Assembly: GCA_963969495.1 (NCBI GenBank) | Contig: OZ018317.1 | Span: 30,710,503-30,774,502 of the forward strand | From: Ceratothoa steindachneri | Lineage: Eukaryota > Arthropoda > Malacostraca > Isopoda > Cymothoidae | Length of the DNA: 64,000 bases | Reading direction: 5' to 3' | In this document: positions 22,691 to 34,117 of the stretch, one piece after another | Layout of the letters: each line of letters opens with the position of its first letter | Numbering within the stretch: position 1 is the first letter of the stretch | Translations under genes and position numbers: made by a program | The notes under the pieces: model-generated | Told to the model about the DNA's origin: nothing | The model's input: only the letters and a program-made list of their open reading frames with translations | Database searches by the model: none

Positions 22691-22950
22691 ATTAATAACG
22701 TTAACTACGTATACGTAATATTCGACGTATAGTAAATGTTCATAATGCCCAATTATATGAATAATTAACTATAATTTAATAAATGTTTGCAAACTATTTA
22801 CATATTTATATGTAATATTTTCTATTTTGCAGAAAGAAAAATCTACGGCTTCGAGTATGTGACATCTTCACTTGTTTAAATAGGAGCCTTAAGCACGGCG
22901 TTGAACAAAGTTGCCACCAGATGTCGCTTGTACAAAAACAAATGACATTC
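22691..22950. other. AT-rich spacer before Gypsy element E1
   Basis: No gene. The last five bases (CATTC) match CATTT on the far side of E1 at 32818-32822 with one mismatch, the likely target duplication. Confidence 0.5.
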
Positions 22951-24213
<1,263 letters not shown>

Positions 24214-24922
24214 TCTCTCCTATCCAAAAAGATGGCACTTTAGGAGTTGTAGGAGAAAAGTGACCTTCCCTAAGACGAATGACTTGGGGAAGCGGAGTCT
24301 TTCATGCGAGTGGTCAACGGGGTAAACGAAAAAAAGGGAATTCCTGACCTGACGTCGAGCAGGTGTACAAGCTAATTCTACTCGACTTCGTGTACATATG
24401 AACGGAAAAGGAATCTAATTTTTGCCGACCATAAGAGAATTAAGGGGGACATAATTAAAAAAAATGAAAATAATATTTATACACTAAGCTATACAGAGCA
24501 AAAAAAGAGAAGAAAGAAATAAAAGGATGAAATGGATATTCAAAGATACATTTTACATAAATGACAGAAGGATTAGGATGGTACATATACATATTAGGGT
24601 GATGACTTTTTTGACTTTTTTCATCACAAATTATTTCCTGTAGCACGAATGAATGAACTTTTGCCTATTAATGACAAAAATTACTTTTATTCCATTGAAA
24701 TATTGAAAAAAGATCACGCACAAGCCAGTTTGAAATGTAATATAGGCCATTTTAGCATTTTATATGTGTTAAAAATATTTATATTAAATATATGTCATCA
24801 AACAGACTTGTGCAATAATTTATGTACCATAGAATTGTATAGAATTTTCCAGAAAATCTGACGTCATCGCTTGGGCGATTTCTGTAGAGTTCCAGAATTA
24901 TCTTTAGCCATTTCGCGTGCGG

Positions 24923-24965
24923 TATATAAGCGAGATGTTTAAAGCGGGTAATTACTAGTTCAGTG
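24923..24965 (+). promoter_or_regulatory. Putative TATA box and initiator of the hAT-like gene
   Basis: TATATAA at 24923-24929 is followed by TTCAGTG at 24959-24965, which fits the arthropod TCAGT initiator. The spacing, about 39 bases from the first T to the initiator A, is longer than the usual 30, so one of the two may be chance. Both lie between the left TIR and the first predicted intron. Confidence 0.5.
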
Positions 24966-25013
24966 TTAACAGCGTTGATATTATTTTTTGTAAAGAGATC
25001 CTGGTATTATTTG

Positions 25014-25200
25014 GTAAGCTGCATTTAACTCTCTCCCTAATTATATAATATAATAGCATATAATATTTTATTAGTGTCTGCCTCCTCTCTTATTTTTTAT
25101 AATTGTAATTTGTTTGTTTTTTAATAAAATATATAAAAGTCCAATAACAGATTCTTTAATTTTTTACCTATTTAATATTTAGGTTTATTTTCTATTTTAG
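25014..25200 (+). other. Predicted 5' UTR intron of the hAT-like gene
   Basis: GTAAGC donor at 25014 and a TTTCTATTTTAG acceptor ending at 25200, 187 bases, AT-rich. It joins an ATG-free leader exon to the coding exon. Confidence 0.55.
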
Positions 25201-25351
25201 TTGCTGAGTACAAATCATATCGTTCAAAAAGAACTTTTTTAACACGGAGAAGAACAAGAAAACCTGGACAAATAAATTAGTCCAGTTTCAAGCACCATCA
25301 AGAAGAGGCAACGTGGCAGTTTATGAAGCACCCTTAAGTGAACGGATTATC

Positions 25352-26913
25352 ATGCCCCTGAAAATCCACGTCGTTGGACGCTTCAAATTTCTTGAATCCA
25401 CCGCCAAAGAACGGAGGGAGAAGATCGGCCTAATTGTTGTGGAGCTAAAAGCCCTATGGAGCAAAACATTGAACTTTCCGCATGTATCTGATCAAGCCAT
25501 TCGTGCAAAACTAGAAAACCTTCTGAAAGTCTATGAGTACTGTAGGTTGTTTATTCCACTGGTAAACCTGCTAGTGCCAAGACCACCCACCTATCCAAGC
25601 AAAAGAAGGCCATGGAAGTGACTGTGTCCCCACTTTCCAGCTCAGCACCACCTGATTGTTCCGAAACTAGCACGAACTCATCCAATAACAGCGAAGACAG
25701 TTCTTGCGAGGATGAGAATGCAGCATTAACGAGGAAAAGGAAGCATAACCCAACAGGCTTAGCAAGACTCCTTGCTACAAGCTCAAAGCTGTTGTCCCAC
25801 AGAGCAGCAAAGGTATGTCACCAGCTTTCTGGTGAGGGCATTGAAATCCCGACCCCATTTCATTCAGCAATCCACAAGGCTCTCTACACGAGAGCTGCTC
25901 AGGTGAAGAAATACTTGGTGAACACGCTTCATCTGGAAAAGTGGAGCTTACTCTTTGATGGCAAACGCATTGAGGATTTTGAATATCAGGTCGTGATCCT
26001 CAAGAATGAAGCGAAAGAAATAAAGTTGGCTGCGCTCAAATTGAAGGATGGGAAAGCTGTAACAATCGTAAAAGGGCTCCATGGTGTGTTAGAGGAGTTC
26101 AACCTGTGGGGATCAATTGTTATGCTTGTCGCCGACTCAACACGTGTGAATACCGGCAAAAAGACAGGCGTTGTTGTTCGACTGCAGCAAATGTTCGAAG
26201 ATAAAGGTCACCCCAAACCCAAGTTCATCAGTTGCCAGCACCATGCCCTGGCTCGGATTCTTCGCGTTGTCATGGACGATGAGCTCAATGGGTCGACTAA
26301 ATCACCAAACATAGAGTACTTCTTTGTGCAGGATTTTTTGAGCAATTATGATAAATTGAAAGCCGCCTTCAGCAATGGTAAAACTGAGATTAAGGAAACA
26401 GGTGGCTGGAGAGACGACATGAAGTTTTTCTATCACCTCACGCGTGTCTTCCGTCACTTCACTAAGATGAATGAGGTCCCCTTTGTAAAGTTTCAAAGGA
26501 TCCTAAACATCAGCAATGCACGTTGGAACTCTCGTGCCATTCTAGCCCTTCTTGCGTTCATTTTGATGCCTGACACCCGGAGCAGGATGCGTAAAATCTG
26601 TTCATTCATTTCTTACTCATGGGCTGACCATTGGTTCAGCACCCACTTGTTCCGCGCTGAAGATTTTTATGAACTATCTGCAGCTCTGAATCAATACCCA
26701 ACAGGTCTCAAATGCTTGAAAAACAACTGGAAAACAGCTGAATCTCCAATCAATATTGCCCAAAGCAACCAGTGCTGTGAGCGTGCGGTCAAAGTTATGC
26801 AAGACTTGCACGGGTCCTGCCGCAACAAGGACAACCTATCACTGAGATTCATCCTGTCCAATGACATTATTGTTACTAATTTACATTCTTGTGTGTTTGA
26901 TGACCCTATATAA
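25352..26913 (+). pseudogene. hAT-like transposase, one frameshift
   Basis: The first in-frame ATG is 25352. The N-terminal part (MPLKIHVVGRFKFLEST, to about 25600) is in a different frame from the rest (25612-26913, 433 aa). A one-base change around 25595-25605 separates them. The RNase-H-like core reads WSLLFDGKRI (first Asp), VMLVADSTRVNTG (second Asp), FISCQHHALARIL (C-x2-H), then ISNARWNSRAILALLAFIL and a C-terminal QCCERAVKVMQDL block. The order D, D, C-x2-H, RW matches hAT transposases, although overall similarity to well-known hAT proteins is low. The rest of the frame is open to a TAA. Assignment to hAT is strengthened by the TIRs and the 8-bp duplication. It may belong to a divergent hAT branch common in invertebrates. 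Confidence 0.75.
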
Positions 26914-27312
26914 TGTTATATATATGTGGCTCATAAGCTTGTTTTCAATCTTGTATATGCTGCCAGTGACTTCAAAAACTGGACAAAAAAGCTGAAAAAA
27001 TATAATTTTTAAAATCATTTTGTGCGTGAGTTTTTTTTATCAAATCACCTTGAAAGTAAGATTTTATATAATCTTTAATTAAAGCTCATCAAATTATGAC
27101 ACAGGGATATGAGGTTGTAAAAAAGTCATCACTCTAATACACATATAGGTGGTGCTGCACCAGGCTTCTAAATACTCATTTTATATATACAACGGCGATG
27201 TGCTTCCTATACGTACAACATCAAGAAAAATAAATACATAAGCTCATCTCTAGCTGGCGGTTATAATAATTACAAGATAGACAAATGGCTATAGAGTAAT
27301 TACAATTAAAAT

Positions 27313-28170
27313 TTAGCTGAGGTCGTCACCCAATGGATCACGGCTAAGGGTATCAGCGATACAATTTTCCGACTCTTTAATATACATTATCCTATATTGG
27401 AATTCCTGCAATAATAAGCTCCATCTCATTACTCGGCCATTATGATGTTTAATATTAATAAGGTATGCCAGCGGGTGGTGATCGGTTTCTATAACGAATT
27501 CTCGGCCTACCAAGTACATCTTAAATTTCTGCACACTCCAAATAATAGCTAAAGCTAGACTGCATAATTCCTCTCACATGGGAGAAATTTGCAACTCGCG
27601 TATGCCACAAAGAAGGACACAGCTGATGCCCTCGTTGCTCGCATCCGTTCGGATTCCGAAGGGCCTACTGGAGTCAGGCAAATTGAGAACTGGGGCAGAT
27701 GCCAATTTACCCTTTAGTTGATAGAAATAAGCAGCAGCCCTCGAATTCCATATGATGCGGTCTGGGAAGTTCTTTTTGAGTAGTTCCCACAACGGGGCGG
27801 CCAAAGACGAGAAATTGGGTATGAACCTCCTATAAAATGAGGCAAACCCCATGAAAGAATGGAGCTGTTTCTTCGTACTCGGGAGTGGCATCTCAACTAT
27901 CGCACGGACCTTGTCGTCTTGGGGCTTAAGTTGGTCGTCTCTAATGTGGAAACCCAGATATTGGATCGAATCATAGGTGAGGTGGCACTTACCGGGGCCT
28001 ATTGTAAGGCCGTGCTCTCGCAAACGGCTTAAGAGCGCCTGAAGGGAGGCCAAGTGTTGGTCCCAGTCATAAGTGTCAACGTAAATGTTGTCAAAATAAA
28101 AGGTGACATTATCAATGCGTCCAAAACTCTGCGCATTATCCGATTATAATTGCTGCCGGCCGTCATTAAC
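27313..28170 (-). pseudogene. E1 RT connection and RNase H
   Basis: The RT active-site box reads YFDN instead of YxDD at about 28083-28100. It is followed by LGFHIRDDQLKPQDDKVRAI and SFMGFASFYRRFIPNFSSLA (28000-27800), FGIRTDASNEGISCVL of RNase H (about 27650), and a second frame (27534-27313) with FVIETDHHPLAYL and CIADTLSRDPLGDDLS ending at a stop. RNase H is the last domain of pol here, with no integrase after it. The changed catalytic Asp and the frame breaks make it non-functional. Confidence 0.82.
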
Positions 28171-28181
28171 CCAAAAAGAAG

Positions 28182-28802
28182 TCAATGGAACTGCATAAAT
28201 CCTTTGTCGGTGGGGAAAGCGGTGTATTTCCTTACGCTCTTTTTCAGGTGAACCTGGTAATACGCTTTACATATGTCCAGCTCGTTAATAAACTTTGGCT
28301 TTTCGAACAAGCGAAGGTTTTTGGCAATTAAAGGAATCGGTCCCGCATCGAAAACGATCACAGAATTTAATTTGCGAAAATTTACACACATGCGGTAAGA
28401 GTTATCTGGTTTCCGTATCATAACTATTGGGGAACAATAACTTGACGTGGAGGGTTCAATGATATTGAGGTTGAGCAGATTATTAATCTCGGCGTTAAAG
28501 GCATTTCTCAGATGAATTGGAAGGGGGTAAGGTCTTGAACGAACAGGTTCTTGGGTAGCGAGGATTATATCATGCTTGAAGTTAATAGCATACCCAGGTG
28601 TCTCAGAAATGACGTCCTCAAACTTGCTTAAAATAAGCTGCAACTGGCTAGTTTGGTCGGGAGTTAGCCGCTTATTAACATCCAAACTAACGGGGGGTGA
28701 ATAGTTGGAGCCGGGCAAGGCAGGGAGTGAGTAATCCCTATCCTGTTCGACGCACACAGCCTGTACAAGTTTCAGGGCATCCGTCGTGTAGTCGGCCTCC
28801 AA
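28182..28802 (-). pseudogene. E1 reverse transcriptase, fingers and palm
   Basis: The frame starts inside a linker after the integrase C-terminus (LFHVNILKRYHRRAYV, about 28880-28830). It then holds LTPDQTSQLQLILSKFEDVI, EPVRSRPYPLPIHLR, IIEPSTSSYCSPIVMIRK, YRMCVNFRKLNSV (catalytic-region VDFRKLN type, with Asp replaced by Asn) and FINELDICKAYYQVHL. It is typical Gypsy RT. The direct run-on from the integrase tail into the RT linker shows the gene order is original and not an artefact of rearrangement. Confidence 0.85.
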
Positions 28803-28839
28803 AGTTGTCTCTTCGTCGGTGGTAACAATGTTATTGACA

Positions 28840-29901
28840 TACGCGCGGCGGTGATATCTTTTTAATATGTTGACGTGGAACAGCTTCTCTCCTGTGGGGG
28901 GTCTTAATTAAATAATCCATAGGTCCTCACGCTTCGAGAATTGGGAAGGGGCCTTTCTATTGGCTCAGAAGTTTGTTGCTTTCCATAGGAAGTAGCAATA
29001 GAACCTCATCACTGGGCTTAAACTTCCTCTCCTTCAATTCGACATCGAAGTACGTCCGGTACTTTTCTAAGTTAACGTCGGAATTTTGGTATGCAATCTG
29101 GGCACACTTTTCTAATCTTCGTCAAAGATCCAAAACATACGCGTAGGAAGATTGAATTTCCCTGTCTAGCTTAGCATTAGAGAATAACTCCTTGAGGATG
29201 CTAATGGGACCTCGCACGTTACGTTCGTAGATTAATTCGAAAGGAGCAAATCCAAGCGTACGATGTGGAATCTCCCTGAATGCAAATAGTGCCACGGGCA
29301 AGAAGCGATGCCACTCACGGGGCTGTTCAGCACACAGCTTCTTTAATATTGACTTTAAGGTCGCATTAAATTTCTCGCAAACTCCATTTGCGCAGGGTTG
29401 ATAGGGGGTGGTAAAGAGCGGTTTTACCATCATCAGTTTCCCGATAGATTCCATCAATTCAGAAGTAAATTGCCGACCTCGGTCGAACAATAGTACAGCT
29501 TCGGGAAAACGCGTAGCACAGTCCACAAGAGTAAGGACATAACTATGTCCTCCGCTGGAAGGGGGACGAATGGAGCCGACAAAGTCTATGGCCACTCGGG
29601 AAAAAGGTTCCAATATGATTGGTCCCTTCTGAAGGGGGGCCGGTTTAACACGCCCTTTTGCCGTGGTTTTCTGGCAGATGTCACAAGATTAGCAGTATTC
29701 CGAAATGTCAACTGCAGCACCAGGCAAGTAGAAATACCGGAAAATCTTCTGACCAGTCTTATTGTGGCTGAAGTGGACAGAAAACACACTATCGTGGGCA
29801 AATTTTAGGACCAGGGGGACATGCGAATGGGGAACAGAGAGGGCGTGAGTCTCGGGGTTGACGCCATCCGAACAAGCGCGATATAGCAAGCTTTCTTTCA
29901 C
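28840..29901 (-). pseudogene. E1 integrase, upstream of RT
   Basis: The zinc-binding domain (29901-29680) has an H-x-H type HFSHNKTGQKIFRYF block and an SEYC plus C-x2-C pair after a stop. The core (29613-29122) reads SRVAIDFVGSIRPP (first Asp), LTLVDCATRFPEA, FDRGRQFTS (second Asp), TTPYQPCANGVCEKFNATLK (Glu), and AFREIPHRTLGFAPFELIY. The DD35E triad is intact. The C-terminus (29120-28840) carries KPSDEVLLLLP and HVNILKRY. Small breaks lie near 29620 and 28960. The position before RT is the diagnostic Gmr1 feature. Confidence 0.85.
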
Positions 29902-30210
29902 GATATAAGAGGCTGTCTTTTACTGCGGACCAAATCATGTTCCGGGCTTCGAGATTTTTCACACAAGGGAAGGAGATTTAGGCACTCCTTCAGTCTTTGA
30001 GCGAATTCTTCACTCATAACGCCACTAAAATCTGAATCTAAGGGACTTTCAAGAGCAGCGGGCGTCTGGGATTTCTTCTCTGCTTGAGCTCTCGAGATAA
30101 CGGGCTGAGCCACAGGGATAGATGAGACTTGGGGGCACTGTCCTCCCAAAACGGAAAAGAATTTATTAGGGCCTGAAACGACTTCGGCCCATCCTGAAAA
30201 GTACTTACAC

Positions 30211-30928
30211 TCACTCCATGTAACAGTTTACAATGATGAAGCGGTTTGCGTGTCCCAGGTAGTCATGGACTACCGCAAGCTTTTTGTGGTCGGGGGCCAC
30301 CAGGGGAAGAAGTTTATTTGATACCATCGATACAGGTACACCCAGTATCGCGGACGATGGTGGAGACTCAGAACCCATTAACGCTTCCGTTTTCAAATTT
30401 CAAACTTCCTGCTGGAGAACTCTTGTCGAAGAGAAAATGAACATGGTGCCCTGGGGCACTGGTAGACGAGATTGAAGCTGGAATTTCTCGTCGTGATGGA
30501 GAGGGAGCAGGAGCAGCATTCATCTGGTGGACTGGGTGAATGGGATTACCACGGAGTTGGGAATTTGCGGGGCAATTTGGGCGCGTGTGGCCTTCGACAC
30601 CGCACGCAAAACATACGATTGGCCTACGGGGAAAAGTTGACGCCGGGGTATTAGAGATGAGGGGCTTGACATCACGGGGTTTCAATTGAGGGAAACCTCT
30701 TGGCTTAAAGGGGCCCGTAACCTTAGCGAATTTTGGGGAGTTCTTAGCAGGGAACCGCGAGTTACTAATTTTATTCTTGGAGGATGAAGGAGGAGGCTTT
30801 TTATTTTCTTTGGGGTATAGGTTGTGACTCGCCGCATAGATATCTGCTTCTTCTATGCACTCTTTGAAGGAGTTGCACCGACGATCCTTCACAAAGGAGC
30901 GGATCTCTGCTAATAACGACGCCAGCAA
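30211..30928 (-). pseudogene. E1 nucleocapsid knuckle and protease
   Basis: A CFACGVEGHTRPNC zinc knuckle (C-x2-C-x4-H-x4-C) lies at about 30615-30575 after a lysine/proline-rich linker. The protease follows: FLFDKSSPAGSLKFENGSVN, then IVRDTGCTCI (about 30345) in a shifted frame with the DTG active site, and KLAVVHDYLGHANRF. The same series occurs in E2 at 44788-45324, which guided the call. A stop sits right before the protease and at least one frameshift inside it. Confidence 0.78.
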
Positions 30929-31580
30929 CTGATCTCTTAGAACAAAATCTACCAGGAACTCAAAAATCGTGGGGCACTTTCGATGCGTCTAACCAAAAAT
31001 TGAAATTACGGGAAAGAGTATATCCAAAATGACGGAAGGTCATATTTGGTTGGATGTGGGCGTGGCGAAATTTGGAGCGATAGAAGTCAGGCGTCATATT
31101 ATACGCCGTGATAAGTTCAGACTTCTGGGTAGAATAGTCCACCGTAGCTTCCAAGGGAAAGGATACACATAGGTCTCGGATCTGCGAGCTAAGGATGGGA
31201 AGAAACTTAGCGTCACCGTCTATTTCGATGCCCTAATGATTAATTTCAAACATTTTCTCGAAGTGAGTGAGAAAAGATCCGAAGTCCTCTCCTTCTTTGA
31301 ACGTAGGGAGTTTAACGAAAGCGGAATGAGGGGCACCTACACGGGAATTTACTGAAAGGGCTTCGAGCCGATCGCGACTTAATTCTAATTCATATTGACG
31401 AATTCTCTCGTGCTCTTTGCTCTCTCTACTTTCTCTTTGCTCACGTTCAGCTCTTTCTCGTTCTTCTTGTTCTCTTTTATAAGCTCTCTCATTTCCCTCT
31501 TCTTCCTGTATATAAGTGACAAGGTTTTTGCCACTTAAACCGAAGGATTCTCCTTGGAGTTTAAATCTTTCTAACGACAT
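30929..31580 (-). pseudogene. E1 gag: coiled coil and SCAN-like capsid
   Basis: The ATG at 31578-31580 opens MSLERFKLQGESFGLSGKNL, then a long Glu/Arg-rich coiled coil, then FVKLPTFKEGEDFGSFLTHF (about 31320-31255). In further frames come ATVDYSTQKSELITAYNMTP, YRSKFRHAHIQPNMTFRHFG and a LVDFVLRDQLLASLLAEIRS block. The series L-x-YSTLK, YR-x-RF and RDQL-x-LP-x-EL resembles the SCAN-type capsid C-domain. SCAN domains of vertebrates were proposed to descend from Gmr1-like gag, so this fits the pol order. Stops at about 31232 and 30955 disable it. Confidence 0.75.
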
Positions 31581-32076
31581 TTTGTTCGTAACACGGGGCG
31601 TAAGTTGCCCGAAAAAAAAGGGTTTAATGGACCGTCAGCATGGGACGGATGAGGCTTGACTGACAAATTACTGACACATGAAGGAATATACTTGTTTAAA
31701 TGCGAAAGCTTTGCTATCCAAATACTCACACTAATATAATACACGATTAAAGAAATAAAAAAAAAATAAATAATGGAGTCTTCGTGAGATGTGCAGGGCT
31801 CAGACTCTACTGATTCTTCGCGGATTAAAGTGACTGTGGGAGAAGCTCTGTCTCCTAACAAAATTTTCCTATTAAAATTTCTCGGTCCAAACATATACAA
31901 ACACTAAGCGATAAATAAATATAGCAGGGTTCTTTACCTTTTTTGTTTTGTCTTTGCAACTCAAACGGTGCTCAACTTTGAAAATTACGATAAAGTTAAA
32001 GGGTTGCCTTTAAAAAATCTCTCCAAAGACCTTTTAAAGACCCTGACACACTTGATCACTAGATTTTATATTAGAG

Positions 32077-32136
<60 letters not shown>
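31581..32136 (-). other. E1 leader between 5' LTR and gag, with (TA)n at the primer site
   Basis: No protein of note. The base after the LTR end (32137) opens directly into (TA)n (about 32080-32136). The tRNA primer-binding site expected there is therefore lost or overrun. Confidence 0.6.
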
Positions 32137-32817
<681 letters not shown>

Positions 32818-33349
32818 CATTTGCATATCGGTATATTTAAAAATCTAAAATTGATGGTGATCTTGAAGTTTAAAGTGATCTTCTTCGAGAGCACGATCAC
32901 AAAAAATTAAGTGATCTAAGATCAAACTCACCATAATAAAAATTATATTTTAGATCCCGATGAGATCACTATCCTGATCTTCAAGATTACAAGATCGTCC
33001 CATCTCTTTCGTAACGTTACCAAACAAGTGATATTACTGCAACCGTTTCGCCCATAAAAGTACATCATGTCAAAGTGCAAAGAATGGTTAATCACAAATT
33101 TTCCTAACCTACTCCACGGTTGTGCATAATATATATTTTTCAGGCACAGTCAAATGCTTCAATTTCGGATGATCTCGCCCTGCTTCCTCTGAACACACCG
33201 ATTTGGTTTGTGCCACCAGACACCTTCTACGCCTTTCAAGTAAGAACACAAACTCGGCTCCGTCTCTTCCAGGCTTACGAACACGGTAGTTCTCGTGCTC
33301 ATCGGGGGCTCTCCAGCCAGTTTTTCTTTGTCCTAGAAGCCCCTCTCCA
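32818..33349. other. GATC-rich cluster and unassigned sequence
   Basis: Between about 32858 and 32995 there are nine GATC sites, many in GTGATCTT or AAGATCA contexts, some forming short inverted pairs (GATCTTGAAG and CTTCAAGAT). The frames at 33109-33366 (both strands) are not recognised; the minus-strand one overlaps the probable Penelope 3' UTR. Confidence 0.5.
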
Positions 33350-33402
33350 GGCTTAACTGGCAGCAATAGGGTTTATAGCCCTCTTCAGGCTAATAACGGG
33401 CG

Positions 33403-33461
<59 letters not shown>

Positions 33462-33785
33462 CGCGACACCGCTTCGAAAGTTATCAGTAGAAGAGTTTAC
33501 TTCGGTAGATAAAACCGATGAGTTTACAAGCAACAATTAATTAAGTGGTTATTTTCGGACATATGCGCAAAAAACGCACTATTATTTACAGCTCTCCTAA
33601 CATTGTATTTATGCTGATTAATCCGGACAGATAATTGCTTTCCTGTCTGCCCAAAATATTTACTTGGACAAACAGAACATTCGACTGAATAGATTCCCCC
33701 AATATTATTACAATTATTGTGAACTAGAAAGTTTTTTATAGTGAGCGGGACATTGCATTCATTGCGAACCTAACGTGCTACTTTG
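33350..33785 (-). pseudogene. Penelope-like element P2: GIY-YIG endonuclease and 3' UTR
   Basis: The minus strand encodes ECNVPLTIKNFLVHNNCNN, GGIYSVECSVCPSKYFGQTG and KQLSVRINQHKYNVRRAV (33740-33595), ending at a TAA near 33524. The G-I-Y, YxGQTG, Arg and His positions of the Penelope nuclease are all kept, and two CCHH-type cysteines (C-x-V-C) are present. The CCTGAAGAGGGCT 3' UTR motif (about 33375) is shared with P1. A (CT)n run (33408-33461) lies in the 3' UTR. P2 is a different subfamily from P1, judging by the divergence of the nuclease. Confidence 0.8.
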
Positions 33786-33808
33786 TGAGTTATTCAGTTA
33801 TTCATTTC

Positions 33809-33829
33809 TCTCTGTCTCTCTCTCTCTCC

Positions 33830-33921
<92 letters not shown>
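33809..33921. repeat. (CT)n and (TA)n microsatellites
   Basis: A short CT tract (33809-33829) and a long TA tract (about 33838-33921) lie between the two oppositely oriented parts of P2. Confidence 0.95.
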
Positions 33922-33924
<3 letters not shown>

Positions 33925-33935
33925 ATATATAATTA

Positions 33936-34051
33936 TTGCCGTTGGACAGAAACTTTGCTATCCTCTTCATTTTCTTGATAAATTTCTTGAGTTAGCTAAA
34001 AAGTCTTTTTTCCGTTTTACACCTCACTGTCCAAAGAAAGTCTTCGGATAA
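33936..34051 (+). pseudogene. Penelope-like element P2: inverted RT thumb fragment
   Basis: The plus-strand frame reads VGQKLCYPLHFLDKFLELAK and then KSFFRFT. This aligns with the P1 thumb block YPLYFLDNCYKSAKRSYY. It is opposite in strand to the P2 nuclease on the left, so P2 also appears to have an inverted 5' part. The microsatellite between them hides the junction. Confidence 0.6.
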
Positions 34052-34117
34052 TGAAAGGAAAACAGAGGGAATGGGAAGTGGAGAAGAGGTGTACTAGTGT
34101 AATTAAAATGAAATTGT

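Larger units (their letters stand above)
24595..27136 (+). mobile_element. hAT-like DNA transposon with intact ends (2,542 bp)
   Basis: Terminal inverted repeats are TAGGGTGATGACTTTTTT (24595-24612) and, on the other strand, TAGAGTGATGACTTTTTT (27119-27136), one mismatch in 18. Direct flanks ATACATAT (24587-24594) and ATACACAT (27137-27144) form an 8-bp duplication with one mismatch. An 8-bp duplication with TAGNG ends is the hAT pattern. One gene on the plus strand fills the interior. It lies in the 3' untranslated part of E1. Confidence 0.85.

Noticed and set aside
29545..30654. Plus-strand frames across the E1 integrase and protease
   Set aside because: Shadows of clear Gypsy domains on the minus strand.
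33109..33366. Overlapping frames on both strands (85 and 78 aa) as a small gene
   Set aside because: No recognised domain; the position matches the Penelope 3' UTR, and a possible acceptor at about 33142 has no partner.
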